Shown piece by piece: positions 1-9,191 of a stretch of 64,000 nucleotides of DNA (its first letter is position 1; each line of letters starts with the position of its first letter). Source of the DNA: Cupriavidus sp. 2SB (lineage in GTDB: Bacteria; Pseudomonadota; Gammaproteobacteria; Burkholderiales; Burkholderiaceae); NCBI RefSeq assembly GCF_005503625.1, contig NZ_SCMX01000004.1, positions 92,510 to 156,509 of the forward strand, in the 5' to 3' direction. A program made the position numbers and the translations under genes. The notes under the pieces were generated by a model, which worked only from the letters and a program-made list of their open reading frames with translations, ran no database searches and was not told the origin of the DNA.

Positions 1-984
1 GAAACCACCTCGTGGGAGGTCTACGGCATGGACATGGCCTCCGACCGCCTTGGCGATCTGGTGAACCACCCCCGCATGCACTTCTCCGAGGGCGACATCA
101 CCATCAACAAGGAGTGGGTCGAGTACAACATCCGCAAGTGCGATGTCATCCTGCCGCTCGTGGCCATCGCCACCCCGGCCACCTACGTGCGTAACCCGCT
201 GCGTGTGTTCGAGCTGGACTTCGAAGCCAACCTGCCCATCGTGCGCAGCGCCGTGAAGTACGGCAAGCACCTGGTCTTCCCCTCGACCTCCGAGGTCTAC
301 GGCATGTGCACGGACGACGAGTTCGACCCCGAAGCCTCGTCGCTGGTCTACGGCCCGATCAACAAGCCGCGCTGGATCTACGCCTGCTCCAAGCAACTGA
401 TGGACCGCGTGATTCACGCCTATGGCATGGAGCAGGGCCTGAACTACACGCTGTTCCGTCCGTTCAACTGGATTGGTGCCGGGCTGGACTCGATCTTCGA
501 ATCGAAGGAAGGCTCCTCGCGCGTGGTCACCCAGTTCCTGGGTCACATCGTGCGCGGCGAGCCAATCAAGCTCGTCGATGGTGGCGCCCAGAAGCGGGCT
601 TTCGCCGATATCTCGGACGGCATCTCGGCGCTGATGCAGATCATCGAGAACAAGAACGGCGTGGCCAGCGGCAAGATCTTCAATATCGGCAACCCGGCCA
701 ATATCCACTCCGTGCGCGAACTGGCAGAGATGATGCTGTCGATGGCTGCCGAATACCCCGAGTACGCCGAGTACGCGCAGCAGACCAGGATTGTGGAAAC
801 CTCGTCGGGCGAGTTCTACGGCAAGGGATACCAGGACGTGCAGCACCGCGTGCCGAAGATCGACAACACCATCGAGGAACTGGGCTGGAAGCCTGAACTG
901 AACATGGAACAGGCGCTGCGCCGGATCTTCGAAGCGTATCGCGACAAGGTGGTGGAAGCGCGGACGTTGGTGGGGGGCAATTGA
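1..984 (+). CDS. ArnA-type UDP-glucuronate decarboxylase / NAD-dependent epimerase (5' partial)
   Basis: NAD-dependent extended SDR resembling the C-terminal dehydrogenase domain of ArnA and the free-standing bifunctional UDP-4-keto-pentose/UDP-xylose synthases. That family oxidises and decarboxylates UDP-glucuronate for cell-envelope sugars. The reading frame is open from base 1, so the N-terminal Gly-rich NAD motif lies outside the window and the ATG at 28 is not the real start. Visible features are the Ser-Glu pair in PSTSEVYG, the catalytic Tyr and Lys in YACSK, and the QKRAF segment matching the ArnA stretch that holds a catalytic Arg. About 328 residues remain of an expected 345-350. 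There is no formyltransferase domain after it. It is followed by a perfect hairpin (1077-1115) and a convergent receptor gene. Family is certain; the exact sugar product is inferred. Confidence 0.88.
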   Translation, partial: ETTSWEVYGMDMASDRLGDLVNHPRMHFSEGDITINKEWVEYNIRKCDVILPLVAIATPATYVRNPLRVFELDFEANLPIVRSAVKYGKHLVFPSTSEVYGMCTDDEFDPEASSLVYGPINKPRWIYACSKQLMDRVIHAYGMEQGLNYTLFRPFNWIGAGLDSIFESKEGSSRVVTQFLGHIVRGEPIKLVDGGAQKRAFADISDGISALMQIIENKNGVASGKIFNIGNPANIHSVRELAEMMLSMAAEYPEYAEYAQQTRIVETSSGEFYGKGYQDVQHRVPKIDNTIEELGWKPELNMEQALRRIFEAYRDKVVEARTLVGGN

Positions 985-1076
985 ACGGCACGGTACAAAT
1001 GTCGTGTATGGACACTTTGGACATTTGACCGCTGCGCGCGGCGCTCCGCCAGAAGACGTTCGACGTCATCTCTCGG

Positions 1077-1115
1077 TTTGCTCCCCTCTCCCATGACATG
1101 GGAGAGGGGAGCAAA
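1077..1115. repeat. Single-hairpin REP-like palindrome
   Basis: A perfect inverted repeat with 19-nt arms and a 1-nt loop. The arm reads TTTGCTCCCCTCTCCCATG. It lies between two convergent genes (stops at 984 and 1139). The core CTCCCCTCTCCC / GGGAGAGGGGAG is shared with five other sites in this window. There is no T-tract, so it is not a classical terminator, although it could still stabilise mRNA 3' ends. Confidence 0.9.
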
Positions 1116-1138
1116 CCAGCAGTGTTTGAATACCCACC

Positions 1139-3523
1139 TCAAAACCCCACCGTCACCGAAGCCAACACCGTCCTCGGATCAGCCTGCGCCAACCCGCCAT
1201 ACGCATCCACGGCCACCCATCCACGCCGGTTCATGACATTGCGCACGGCAAGGCGCAGCGTAGTGGGATAACGCCCGCCTTCCAGCCGATATCTCAGGCC
1301 GAGATCCCATCGCGTCCACGACGGGATGCGCTGCGTATTGGACGCTTCCACATACTGCGATCCGCTGTAGGTCAGGAACGTCGTGAAGGTCAGTCCCGGA
1401 ACGGGTGGCGCATCCAGTTCCACGCCAACGTTGGCTTGCCATGACGGCACGCCGATGGGGCGCTTCCCGCTCAATGCCGGGCTTTCGGTAATCGCGGCAT
1501 CCACCCACATGGCACTGGCACTAAGGCGCACACCGGGCAGCAACTCTTCGCGCACCGCGAACTCCAGTCCACGATTACGCTGTTCTCCATCGGCACCGTA
1601 GCGCGTGCCCGACATCACGCCGCTAACCCGACTGATCTGGAACGCACTCAAGCTGGCCGCCAACTGCTGCCGCGCAAACCGCACGCCAATTTCGTATTGC
1701 GTCGTGCGATACGGGGCAAGCACCTCTCCTGCATTCGAGGCACTCGTCGGCGCCACTTCGCCTTTGCTCAGGCCCTCGACGCGGTTGGCATAGAGCGATA
1801 CCGACTGGCTCGGCCAAAACACAATACCGAACATTGGCGAGATGGCGCCCTTGTCGTACTGGGCGATGGTGCCGCCATCCGGACTAAAGTTGTCGGACCG
1901 TATCCGCTGGTAGCGCAAACCGGCCGTGAACTGCAACGCGCCATGGAGCATGGCTATGGTGTCAGCCAGCGAGATGCCGGTGAGCAACGTCGAAGACACC
2001 TTGGGGACGCTGGCCGGTTCGGGAATGAATTGCTGCGGCAAGGCAACCGGCGCATAGAGGTTGGTGAGCGAGGTGATCGATGAATTCACCAGCCCCCGGT
2101 TGAGCTGATCCCGGTAGCCGCTCAGCGCGAGCGCGAGCCGATGATTCAGCGGGCCGGTGTCGAAGTTCCAGCGTCCACCGGCCTCCGCGCTGGATCGATC
2201 CACCTCGAACCGGTAATTCGTATCGAAGACCGACACATCGCCGGTCCCGTTGAGGATGGTCGGCGTGATAGGGAACACACGGGCCACGCGCGTGCGGCCA
2301 CCGCCCGCATAGGCATAGAGCTGGAAGCGATCGTCCACGTCGTAGGTCACGCGGGCGAGCACCGAGCCATCGTTGATGCGCGAGGTCTCCCAAGGCTGGG
2401 AGATATTGCGATGTCCGTCGGGCGCGGCCGGCACTGCGATACCGGGCACGATATGCACCAGCCGGAACGGCGCCGAGATTGTTTCGTGCTGGCCGATCAC
2501 ATCGAGACTCGCTTTCAGGCGGCTGCCGCGATAGTCGAGCGCCAGCGCTCCCGAGCCTGCACTGCGATGCTGATTGTCGAGCGCGGTGTCTCCCGCCCGA
2601 TACCCGCCATTCACACGCACCCCGATTTCCCGATCGTCACCGAACCGCTTGCTGACATCGACCGAGGTGCCGAATTGATTGGCCGAGCCGTAGTCCACGC
2701 CGACTTCGGTACGATCTTCTTCCGCGCGCTTCGGCACGATGTTGATGGCTCCGCCGATGGCACCGCCCGGCGACATGCCGTACAGCAGCGTGGTCGGCCC
2801 CTTGATCAGTTCGATGCGCTCGACATAGCCGGTGGCCACGCGATAGTTCGATGCGATGCCATAGACCCCATCGAAAGCGATCTCCCCGAAATTCCCGTTG
2901 CTATAGGGAAATCCGCGAATCGTGAAGGCGTCGAGAATGCCGCCTGGTTTGCTGACCGAGCGCACCGACGCATCAGTCTCGACCACATCGGCAACGCTGT
3001 ACGCCTGGAGGTCCTGGATGGCACGTGCATCGAAGCTGCGCGTGCTGACGGGCGCGTCGAATGCATCGACATTGCCCAGCAGTCCCAGACCAGCCTCGCC
3101 TCCTTCAACAACCCGCACGGGCGTGCGCCGGCCAAACACCGTCACGGTAGGGAGTATCACGGGTGCGTCCACACCATTGGCGGAAGCACCCGCCTTCCTG
3201 CGGATCGCATAACCGCCGTCGCGCAGATCGACTACACCAAGATCCGTGCCCTCCAGCAGCTTGCGTATGCCTTCGAGCACGCCGAAGCGCCCGGCCAGCC
3301 CGGCACTCTGGCGCTTGGGCAGCGCGTCAGCCTCGAAGACCAGATCGATCTTCGAAGCCGACGCAAACTGGATCAGCACTTTGTCGAGTGGCCCCGGCGG
3401 TATCGCGTACAAGCGCACCTCCGCTGCACCGTCGCGCACGGATTCCGCAGCCGCGCATGCCGGCGTGCCCACGGCAACGAGCATCGTGGCAACGATCGCG
3501 CCGAAGACCGCGCGATAGCTCAT
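1139..3523 (-). CDS. TonB-dependent siderophore receptor with STN signalling domain (FpvA/FecA type)
   Basis: Outer-membrane ferric-siderophore transporter of 794 residues. The chosen ATG at 3523 has an AAGG ribosome site and begins a clear signal peptide (MSYRAVFGAIVATMLVAVG, cleavage near ACA-AA). The frame is open further upstream, but that extension overlaps the preceding gene. An STN domain follows at about residues 38-110 (LYAIPPGPLDKVL...); in FecA/FpvA this domain contacts FecR and signals ligand binding. The plug domain is at about 170-275 with the usual LIKGP and GGAINIVPKR segments, then a beta-barrel ending in Phe. It starts 16 nt after the stop of the paralogous receptor upstream, so the two are co-transcribed. 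It is the likely signal input for the FecR/sigma pair at 6034-7515. Ligand unknown. Confidence 0.92.
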   Translation of the reverse strand: MSYRAVFGAIVATMLVAVGTPACAAAESVRDGAAEVRLYAIPPGPLDKVLIQFASASKIDLVFEADALPKRQSAGLAGRFGVLEGIRKLLEGTDLGVVDLRDGGYAIRRKAGASANGVDAPVILPTVTVFGRRTPVRVVEGGEAGLGLLGNVDAFDAPVSTRSFDARAIQDLQAYSVADVVETDASVRSVSKPGGILDAFTIRGFPYSNGNFGEIAFDGVYGIASNYRVATGYVERIELIKGPTTLLYGMSPGGAIGGAINIVPKRAEEDRTEVGVDYGSANQFGTSVDVSKRFGDDREIGVRVNGGYRAGDTALDNQHRSAGSGALALDYRGSRLKASLDVIGQHETISAPFRLVHIVPGIAVPAAPDGHRNISQPWETSRINDGSVLARVTYDVDDRFQLYAYAGGGRTRVARVFPITPTILNGTGDVSVFDTNYRFEVDRSSAEAGGRWNFDTGPLNHRLALALSGYRDQLNRGLVNSSITSLTNLYAPVALPQQFIPEPASVPKVSSTLLTGISLADTIAMLHGALQFTAGLRYQRIRSDNFSPDGGTIAQYDKGAISPMFGIVFWPSQSVSLYANRVEGLSKGEVAPTSASNAGEVLAPYRTTQYEIGVRFARQQLAASLSAFQISRVSGVMSGTRYGADGEQRNRGLEFAVREELLPGVRLSASAMWVDAAITESPALSGKRPIGVPSWQANVGVELDAPPVPGLTFTTFLTYSGSQYVEASNTQRIPSWTRWDLGLRYRLEGGRYPTTLRLAVRNVMNRRGWVAVDAYGGLAQADPRTVLASVTVGF

Positions 3524-3539
3524 CGACAGGGACCTTGCA

Positions 3540-5753
3540 TCAGAAGTCCACCGTGATCGAACCCAGGAACGTACGCGGTGCGCCTTGCGAGATGGTGCTG
3601 TACGACGCCACGCCGCCCCAGTAGTTCTTGTCGAAGGCGTTGATGACCGTGGCGCGGAACGTGGTGGCCTTGCCCGCCACCTTCGTCCGGTATCGCGCAC
3701 CGAAATCGAACGTCGTCCACGATGCCACCTGCTGGGTATTGGCCTGGTTGACGTTGACGCGGCCCGTGTAGTTCATCGCGCTGGTCAGCGTCAGCCCTTG
3801 CAGCCACGGCAGATCCCATTCGGCACCGAGGTTCGCCATGACGTTTGGCACGCCGACCGGACGATTGCCCTGCGTTGTCGGGCTATTGGTCTGCGTCAGC
3901 TTGCCGTCGATCCACGTCACACCACCGAGCAGGCGAACGCGGCGCACCACTTCACCGGCCACGGTCAACTCCAGACCCTGATTGCGCTGCTCGCTGTCGA
4001 TCGCATAGACGGTGCCGTACAACTGGCCGCTGGGCTTGGTCATGCGGAACGCAGACAGGGTTGCCAGCAGCGAGCCAGAATCCACCTTGACGCCCACCTC
4101 CTGCTGCTTGGTCTTGTACGGCGCGAACACCTGCCCGGCATTCGACGCCGTGGCCGGTGCGATATCGCCCTTGCTCAGCCCTTCCACGTAGTTCGCATAG
4201 AACGACACATTGCGCCACGGCTTGAAGACGATGCCGGCCAGCGGCGTCACGGCGCTTTCATCGTAGCTGGCGGATTTCGCGCCCGTCGCCGTGTTGTAGT
4301 TGCTCGACTCTACCTGCTGATAGCGCAGGCCGAGCGTCAGCGCGACGCGGTCGTCGAGCGCGCTCAGCGTATCCACCAGCGCCACGCCGGACAGCGTGGA
4401 GTCCGACACCTTCGGCACATACTTCGGCGGCGCAATGGACTGCGCCGGGCGTACCACCGGGTTGTAGATGTTCGACTGGACCGGCGTGCCCGCCACGTTC
4501 GCATTGGCGATACGGTCTGAATAGAAATTGCCTTGCACGGCGAACGAATGCCTGACCGGACCCGTATCGAACTTCGCACGCACACCGGTATCGAACGACA
4601 TCCGGTTGATCTGGAAGCGCCAGTTCTGCACCGCTGCAGACGTATCGCCAGCGGCGTTGAGGATGGTCGGGGTCTGATCCGAGAGACGGGAGACGTCCGA
4701 GCGCGTGCCGCCGGCATCGGCATAGACAGTCACGTTGTCGGCCACGTCATACTCGACACGCAGCAGCGTGGAGACATCGTTGGATTTCCACCAGGTCCAC
4801 GGCTGGGTGACATTGCGCCGCCCGTCCGGCGCCGCAGGAACCTTGATGCCGGACGCCACGAGGAACGGCCGCGTCGGTGCATCGATCCATTGATACTGCT
4901 CGATCAGATCCAGCGAAGCTCGCAGGCGTTCGCCACGATAGTCGAGCCCCACGGCAGCCACTTCACTGCGCGACTTCTGGTTATCCAGCGCCGTGCCGCC
5001 CTGCCGATGCAGGCCGTTGAATCGCACGCCCCACTCCTTGTCCTTGCCCCATCGACGGCTCAGATCGACACCACCGCCCACCTGCGCATCCGAACCATAG
5101 TCGAGCGTGAAGCGGTTCAGATCGACATCGCCGGCACGCTTGGGCACCACGTTCACCACGCCACCCACGCCGCTATTCGGCGACATGCCATAGAGCAACG
5201 CAGCCGGACCCTTGAGCACTTCCACTCGCTCGATGTATTCCGGGAACAGGTGATAGTTCGGCGAGACGCCATACACGCCATCGAACGCAATCTCCGACAG
5301 ATTCCCCTCGTTGATCGGGAAGCCGCGAATCATGAACGAATCGGTCACGCCACCGGTCTGGCCGGTGAATCGAATCGACGGGTCCGCATTCAGGACATCG
5401 GCCAGCGTCACAGCCTGCTGGTCCTCGATACGCTGCGCGGTATAGCTGCTTGTGGAAAACGGCGTATCCATGTTGCCCCGATTCCCCAGCATGCCAAGAC
5501 GGCCACCGCGCGCGGTCTGGCCACCGGCATAGGGTGCGGGCAACTCGCTGGCCTCATTGGGCACGGTGGCGCTCACTGTGACCGTAGGCAGCGTGGCTTC
5601 CGTGGTCTGCGCGTAGGCATTGAAAGACACGGCACCCGCGACCACGGCAAGGCAGAGCATCGCCTGATACACGGCGGCGGTGACAGGCTTCAGGGGAAAG
5701 CGGCATGAGGAAGGAAAACGGGAAAGCTGACGGCGGAATTGCGGTTGCGACAT
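3540..5753 (-). CDS. TonB-dependent siderophore receptor without STN domain
   Basis: Outer-membrane ferric-siderophore receptor of 737 residues. It has a long basic N-terminus, then a hydrophobic signal segment (AMLCLAVVAGAVSFNAYA) leading directly to a TonB-box-like TLPTVTVSA stretch. The STN signalling domain found in its neighbour is therefore absent. Plug and barrel are very similar to the adjacent 794-residue receptor, for example the shared DGVYG, LLYGMSP and VVPKRAGD-type segments. This indicates tandem duplication followed by loss or gain of the signalling domain. The barrel ends in VDF. It is the first gene after the FecR gene, separated by 280 nt that contain a REPIN-like element. 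The leader between 5754 and 5870 holds GC-rich promoter-like sequence, but it does not match the promoter pair seen at 16491 and 25116. Confidence 0.92.
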   Translation of the reverse strand: MSQPQFRRQLSRFPSSCRFPLKPVTAAVYQAMLCLAVVAGAVSFNAYAQTTEATLPTVTVSATVPNEASELPAPYAGGQTARGGRLGMLGNRGNMDTPFSTSSYTAQRIEDQQAVTLADVLNADPSIRFTGQTGGVTDSFMIRGFPINEGNLSEIAFDGVYGVSPNYHLFPEYIERVEVLKGPAALLYGMSPNSGVGGVVNVVPKRAGDVDLNRFTLDYGSDAQVGGGVDLSRRWGKDKEWGVRFNGLHRQGGTALDNQKSRSEVAAVGLDYRGERLRASLDLIEQYQWIDAPTRPFLVASGIKVPAAPDGRRNVTQPWTWWKSNDVSTLLRVEYDVADNVTVYADAGGTRSDVSRLSDQTPTILNAAGDTSAAVQNWRFQINRMSFDTGVRAKFDTGPVRHSFAVQGNFYSDRIANANVAGTPVQSNIYNPVVRPAQSIAPPKYVPKVSDSTLSGVALVDTLSALDDRVALTLGLRYQQVESSNYNTATGAKSASYDESAVTPLAGIVFKPWRNVSFYANYVEGLSKGDIAPATASNAGQVFAPYKTKQQEVGVKVDSGSLLATLSAFRMTKPSGQLYGTVYAIDSEQRNQGLELTVAGEVVRRVRLLGGVTWIDGKLTQTNSPTTQGNRPVGVPNVMANLGAEWDLPWLQGLTLTSAMNYTGRVNVNQANTQQVASWTTFDFGARYRTKVAGKATTFRATVINAFDKNYWGGVASYSTISQGAPRTFLGSITVDF

Positions 5754-5870
5754 GGTTCGGAGTCCAGGCAGGTTGAAGGGTGTTCCTACCTACCAAGCCG
5801 GACAGCCAAGCCAATCCCCTCAATTCATAGCGAATAAATTTGTAACGACGCTGGAGCTTCCTGCCTGTTT

Positions 5871-5999
5871 GCTCCCCTTTCCCGCGTGCGGGAGAGGGGT
5901 TGGGGGAGAGGGCCAGCGATGAAAATTGCGACGTGGTCGGCAAGCAGAACCTCCTGCCCTCTCCCCCACCCCTCTCCCACTTCATGGGAGAGGGGAGCG
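5871..5999. repeat. REPIN-like double-hairpin repeat, copy 1
   Basis: Two hairpins built on CTCCCCTYTCCC / GGGAGAGGGG lie at the ends in mirror order. The spacer contains AATTGCGACGTGGTCGGCAA and CAGAACCTCCTGCC. The inner arms (GGGGTTGGGGGAGAGGG and CCCTCTCCCCCACCCC) can pair with each other, so the whole unit is one large inverted repeat. It sits between the fecR-like gene and the first receptor, both on the minus strand. Confidence 0.88.
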
Positions 6000-6033
6000 C
6001 ATGGCGACAGGCGTTGGTCCATGCGGACGGCCA

Positions 6034-7002
6034 TCACAACCGCCCCACCCGCACCCAGTACCCCGTGAAATAAGACACCCGGATCGGCAATGCCCTCTCC
6101 AGGAAGCGCAATGTCCGGTCCGTGTCGTCGATGCGGTAGGCGCCTGACACCGTCAGGTCTGCTACCGAGGGATCGCAATCGATGCGGCCATGCCGGTATC
6201 GCGCCAGTTCGGCCAGCACATCCGCCAGGCGCATGTTGCTGCCGGAGAGTTGGCCGTTGGCCCAGCTATCGGGCGATATGGCGGAGGCGGGGCGTTCCGT
6301 GCTGGTGACCGGCGACATGTCCCAGGTCGTACCTGTCTGGGCAACGGCCTTCGCAGCGGTGCCGTCATGCAATGCCACGGCGCCTTCCTGCACGCTCACG
6401 CGCGCCACGTCCTCATCGAGTCTTACGGTGAAGCGTGTACCAAGCGCGCGCATTGTGCCGAACGCTGTGCGGACGCGGAAGGGTCGCGTGGCGTCGTGGC
6501 CGGTGGTGACGAGGATTTCGCCGCGACGGAGCAGGACGTCCCGCCGTTCGGCATCGAAGCGGATATCGATTGCGGTGTCCGTGTTGAGCACGATGACCGT
6601 GCCGTCATCCAGCGTTAGCGTGCGCTGCTCGCCCACGCCGGTGCTGGTTTCCGCCAGCCAGCGTTGCCATGGCGTGTAGTGGTAGCCGGTGGACAGCCCC
6701 AGTACCGATACACCGCCGAGTGCCAGCACCTTGAGCGCCTGCCGGCGCCCGGTCTGGCGGCGGCCACGGATGGCATCGGCGGTCTGGAGCGTCTCCAGCG
6801 CGAGCGGTGCGGGGATGCGCGGGAAATCTTCGCGCAGTGACTGCACGCGCTGCCACGCCAGCTTGTGGCGAGGGTCCGCGCCTTCCCATGCCAGGAAGCG
6901 CTGCCGCGTGTCATCACTCGGATCATTGAAGAGTAGTCGCACGGCCCACTGGATGGCCTGATCGACGATCTCCGACGGAAGGTCTGCCTGGGAAGCCGGC
7001 AT
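6034..7002 (-). CDS. FecR-type anti-sigma factor / signal transducer
   Basis: Inner-membrane protein of 322 residues that, in the FecR family, relays the ligand signal from the STN domain of a receptor to an ECF sigma factor. The N-terminal cytoplasmic domain (DUF4880 type, about residues 10-60) contains conserved Trp residues (QWAVRLLF, LAWQR). A single membrane segment lies near residues 80-100 (KVLALGGVSVLGLSTGYHY). The FecR core follows at about 110-205 (GEQRTLTLDDGTVIVLNT, GTMRALGTRF). The C-terminal part (ELARYRHGRI...LTVSGAYR) is an STN-like receptor-contact domain. Its ATG follows the sigma-factor stop codon with no gap (TAG-ATG), showing tight co-translation. Confidence 0.93.
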   Translation of the reverse strand: MPASQADLPSEIVDQAIQWAVRLLFNDPSDDTRQRFLAWEGADPRHKLAWQRVQSLREDFPRIPAPLALETLQTADAIRGRRQTGRRQALKVLALGGVSVLGLSTGYHYTPWQRWLAETSTGVGEQRTLTLDDGTVIVLNTDTAIDIRFDAERRDVLLRRGEILVTTGHDATRPFRVRTAFGTMRALGTRFTVRLDEDVARVSVQEGAVALHDGTAAKAVAQTGTTWDMSPVTSTERPASAISPDSWANGQLSGSNMRLADVLAELARYRHGRIDCDPSVADLTVSGAYRIDDTDRTLRFLERALPIRVSYFTGYWVRVGRL

Positions 7003-7515
7003 CTACTCGCTGCCGAACCGCAGTTCGTAGCATCGGCGCAATGCCTGGCCGATATAGCGCTCGACGGTGGCCAAGGACATGCCAATGTGCTCGGCGATCT
7101 GCGGGCAAGTCAGCCCATCCAGTTGTGCAAGCAGGAAGGCAGTGCGGACACGCGGCTTCAGCGTGTCGAGCATGCGATCGATTTCCATCAGGGTCTGAAG
7201 GAAATGCAGCCGGCTCTCGGGAGATGGCGCGTGGGCCTCGGGCAGATGCGCCAGTGTTTCCAGCCATGCCTGTTCCAGTTCGCGCCGCCGCCAGAAATCG
7301 ATCACCAGCCCGTTGGCGATGGTGCCGAGATAGGTGCGCGGTTCGCGGATGTCGGCCACTTTCCGGTGCAGCACGCGTACGAACACGTCCTGCGCCAGGT
7401 CGGCCGCATCGCAGGCATTGCCAATCTTTCGCAGCAGCCAGCCTTGCAGCCATTGGTGATGGCGTCCGTACAGGGATTCAACGTGGGAGTGCGCGCCGGG
7501 ATCGATGGCGGTCAT
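7003..7515 (-). CDS. ECF sigma factor, FecI (iron-starvation) family
   Basis: Extracytoplasmic-function sigma factor of about 170 residues, expected to direct transcription of the two receptors downstream. Region 2 is seen in SLYGRHHQWLQGWLL and DAADLAQDVFVRVL. Region 4 is seen in CPQIAEHIGMSLATVERYI. I chose the ATG at 7515 (MTAIDPGAHSHVES). An in-frame TTG at 7545 would add ten residues, but the ATG start agrees better with family length. A Fur-box-like sequence (7546-7560) lies just upstream, consistent with iron repression of the regulator. Operon order is sigma, FecR, then the receptors. Confidence 0.9.
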   Translation of the reverse strand: MTAIDPGAHSHVESLYGRHHQWLQGWLLRKIGNACDAADLAQDVFVRVLHRKVADIREPRTYLGTIANGLVIDFWRRRELEQAWLETLAHLPEAHAPSPESRLHFLQTLMEIDRMLDTLKPRVRTAFLLAQLDGLTCPQIAEHIGMSLATVERYIGQALRRCYELRFGSE

Positions 7516-7825
7516 GACAGGACAACCTGAGACAAGTCCCGACAATGTAACCGATTCTCATTTACAGATAAAGGATGGAGATCCAAGAGCGTTGCGAAAA
7601 GCCAAATCCCGTTGCCCTATGGCGAAACGACCGCCTGCCATTGCACTTCCGTATCGCTCTGTATCTCGGCCTCGGATAGATACACAGCGGTTCAAATCGT
7701 GCGTAACACGACACGTTCAACAACCACTGGCTCCCTAGACTCCGTCCGTCACGACAGTTCGTGAACGATCCCAACGGTCGAAAACCAACACCAACACAAC
7801 GCGCAGTTCAGGAAGGAGCCCATCC
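7516..7825. other. Divergent intergenic region
   Basis: A stretch of 310 nt between the minus-strand sigma gene and the plus-strand hydrolase. It holds the Fur-like site at 7546-7560 and presumably promoters for both genes. The part nearest the hydrolase ends in a good ribosome site (GGAAGGAG). I see no small gene or structured RNA in the rest. Confidence 0.6.
7546..7560 (-). promoter_or_regulatory. Candidate Fur box upstream of ECF sigma gene
   Basis: Read on the minus strand this is TGAGAATCGGTTACA, a 9-of-14 match to the Fur 7-1-7 motif TGATAAT-N-ATTATCA. The strong half is TGAGAAT. It lies within a wider TGTAA...TTACA inverted repeat (7546-7566) about 30 nt before the sigma start. The same TGAGAAT half is present before the second ECF sigma gene. 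Confidence 0.5.
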
Positions 7826-9175
7826 ATGTCACGCGTCTCGATCCGCAGCATCCCTCGCACGTCTTCCACCCGCTTTGCCCTCGCGGTCAGCGCCGCACTG
7901 GCCAGCCTGGCGCTGGTTGCCCACGCACCGCACGCTCACGCGGCAGAGCCCGCCAACTCGGCCACGCCGCCCGCCAGCAAGGTAGCGGCAGGCGACGAAA
8001 GCATCCGCCCGTTCAAGGTTCATGTCCCGCAAGCGCAGCTCGACGATCTGCGCCGCCGCATCGCCGCCACCCGCTGGCCTGACCAGGAAACCGTTGCGGA
8101 CGAGTCGCAGGGTATCCAGCTTGCGCGGGTCAAATCGCTCGTGGAGTACTGGGGCAAGGACTACGACTGGCGAAAGGCCGAGGCGCAACTGAATGCACTG
8201 CCCCAGTTCGTCACGCGGATCGATGGCGTGGATATCCAGTTCATCCACGTCCGCTCGAAGCATCCCAACGCCATGCCGCTGATCCTGACGCACGGCTGGC
8301 CCGGCTCCATCTTCGAGTTCATCAAGACGATCGGCCCGCTCACGGACCCGACAGCCTATGGTGGCCGAGCCGAAGACGCGTTCGATGTGGTCATCCCGTC
8401 GATTCCGGGCTACGGCTTCTCGGGCATTCCGCGTGAACTGGGCTGGGGTCCGGATCGCACCGCGCGTGCCTGGGACGTGCTGATGAAGCGCCTCAAGTAC
8501 ACGCGCTACGTCTCGCAGGGCGGCGATCACGGCTCGGTGGTTTCCGATGCATTGGCGCGTCTGGCGCCTCCGGGGCTGCTGGCGATTCACCTGAACATGC
8601 CGGCTACCGTGCCCGGCCCGCTGATGAAGTCGATCCTCGCGGGCGATCCGGCGCCGGCTAGCCTGACGGCACCCGAGCGCGACGCCTTCCAATCGCTGAG
8701 CACGTTCTTCGGCCGCAACGCCGCGTATGGCGCGATGATGGTCACGCGTCCGCAGACCATCGGCTATTCGCTCTCCGACTCGCCGGCTGGCCTCGCATCG
8801 TTCACGTACGAAAAGATTGCCGCCTGGAGCGACAGCAACGGCGTGCCGGAAAATGTGCTGACGCGCGATGCCATCCTGAACGACATCACGCTGTACTGGC
8901 TCACGAACACGGGCGCCGCGTCGTCGCGCTTCTATTGGGAGAACAACAACAACAATTTCAGCGCCGATGCGCAGAAGACACGCGAGATCAAGGTGCCAGT
9001 TGCCATCACCGTCTTCCCGCATGAAATCTACCGGGCGCCGGAGAGCTGGAGCAAGCAGGCTTACCCTTCGCTCAACTATTACAACCAGGTGAGCAAGGGC
9101 GGCCACTTCGCGGCATGGGAGCAGCCGCAACTGTTCGCTGAGGAACTGCGCAAAGCGTTCCGTCCGGTGCGCTAA
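7826..9175 (+). CDS. Exported epoxide-hydrolase-like alpha/beta hydrolase (EHN domain)
   Basis: A 449-residue protein with a 46-residue signal peptide ending in HAHA-AEP. The epoxide hydrolase N-terminal domain follows (IRPFKVHVPQAQLDDLRRRI, about residues 55-165), then an alpha/beta hydrolase fold. HGWPGS near residue 156 is the oxyanion-hole motif. Asp234 in GGDHGSVV is in the nucleophile position, and His427 in GGHFAAWE is the catalytic base. The family opens epoxides to diols or hydrolyses related esters, and many members have untested substrates. Export to the periplasm is unusual among soluble epoxide hydrolases but common for this sub-group in Burkholderiaceae. An AAGGAG ribosome site precedes the ATG. 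It is monocistronic and divergent from the sigma gene. Confidence 0.88.
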   Translation: MSRVSIRSIPRTSSTRFALAVSAALASLALVAHAPHAHAAEPANSATPPASKVAAGDESIRPFKVHVPQAQLDDLRRRIAATRWPDQETVADESQGIQLARVKSLVEYWGKDYDWRKAEAQLNALPQFVTRIDGVDIQFIHVRSKHPNAMPLILTHGWPGSIFEFIKTIGPLTDPTAYGGRAEDAFDVVIPSIPGYGFSGIPRELGWGPDRTARAWDVLMKRLKYTRYVSQGGDHGSVVSDALARLAPPGLLAIHLNMPATVPGPLMKSILAGDPAPASLTAPERDAFQSLSTFFGRNAAYGAMMVTRPQTIGYSLSDSPAGLASFTYEKIAAWSDSNGVPENVLTRDAILNDITLYWLTNTGAASSRFYWENNNNNFSADAQKTREIKVPVAITVFPHEIYRAPESWSKQAYPSLNYYNQVSKGGHFAAWEQPQLFAEELRKAFRPVR

Positions 9176-9191
9176 CGGCTGCGGGTCGGCA

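Noticed and set aside
2141..3556. Plus-strand open frame of about 471 codons
   Set aside because: It is antisense to the STN-domain receptor, whose signal peptide, plug and barrel are unmistakable.
1139..3700. N-terminal 59-residue extension of the STN receptor
   Set aside because: It overlaps the end of the upstream receptor gene and has an Arg-rich, non-signal composition. The ATG at 3523 has a ribosome site and a signal peptide.
5871..5999. Repeat element as a classical Rho-independent terminator
   Set aside because: The hairpins are strong, but no copy of this family is followed by a T-tract, and the conserved spacer points to a mobile-type element instead.
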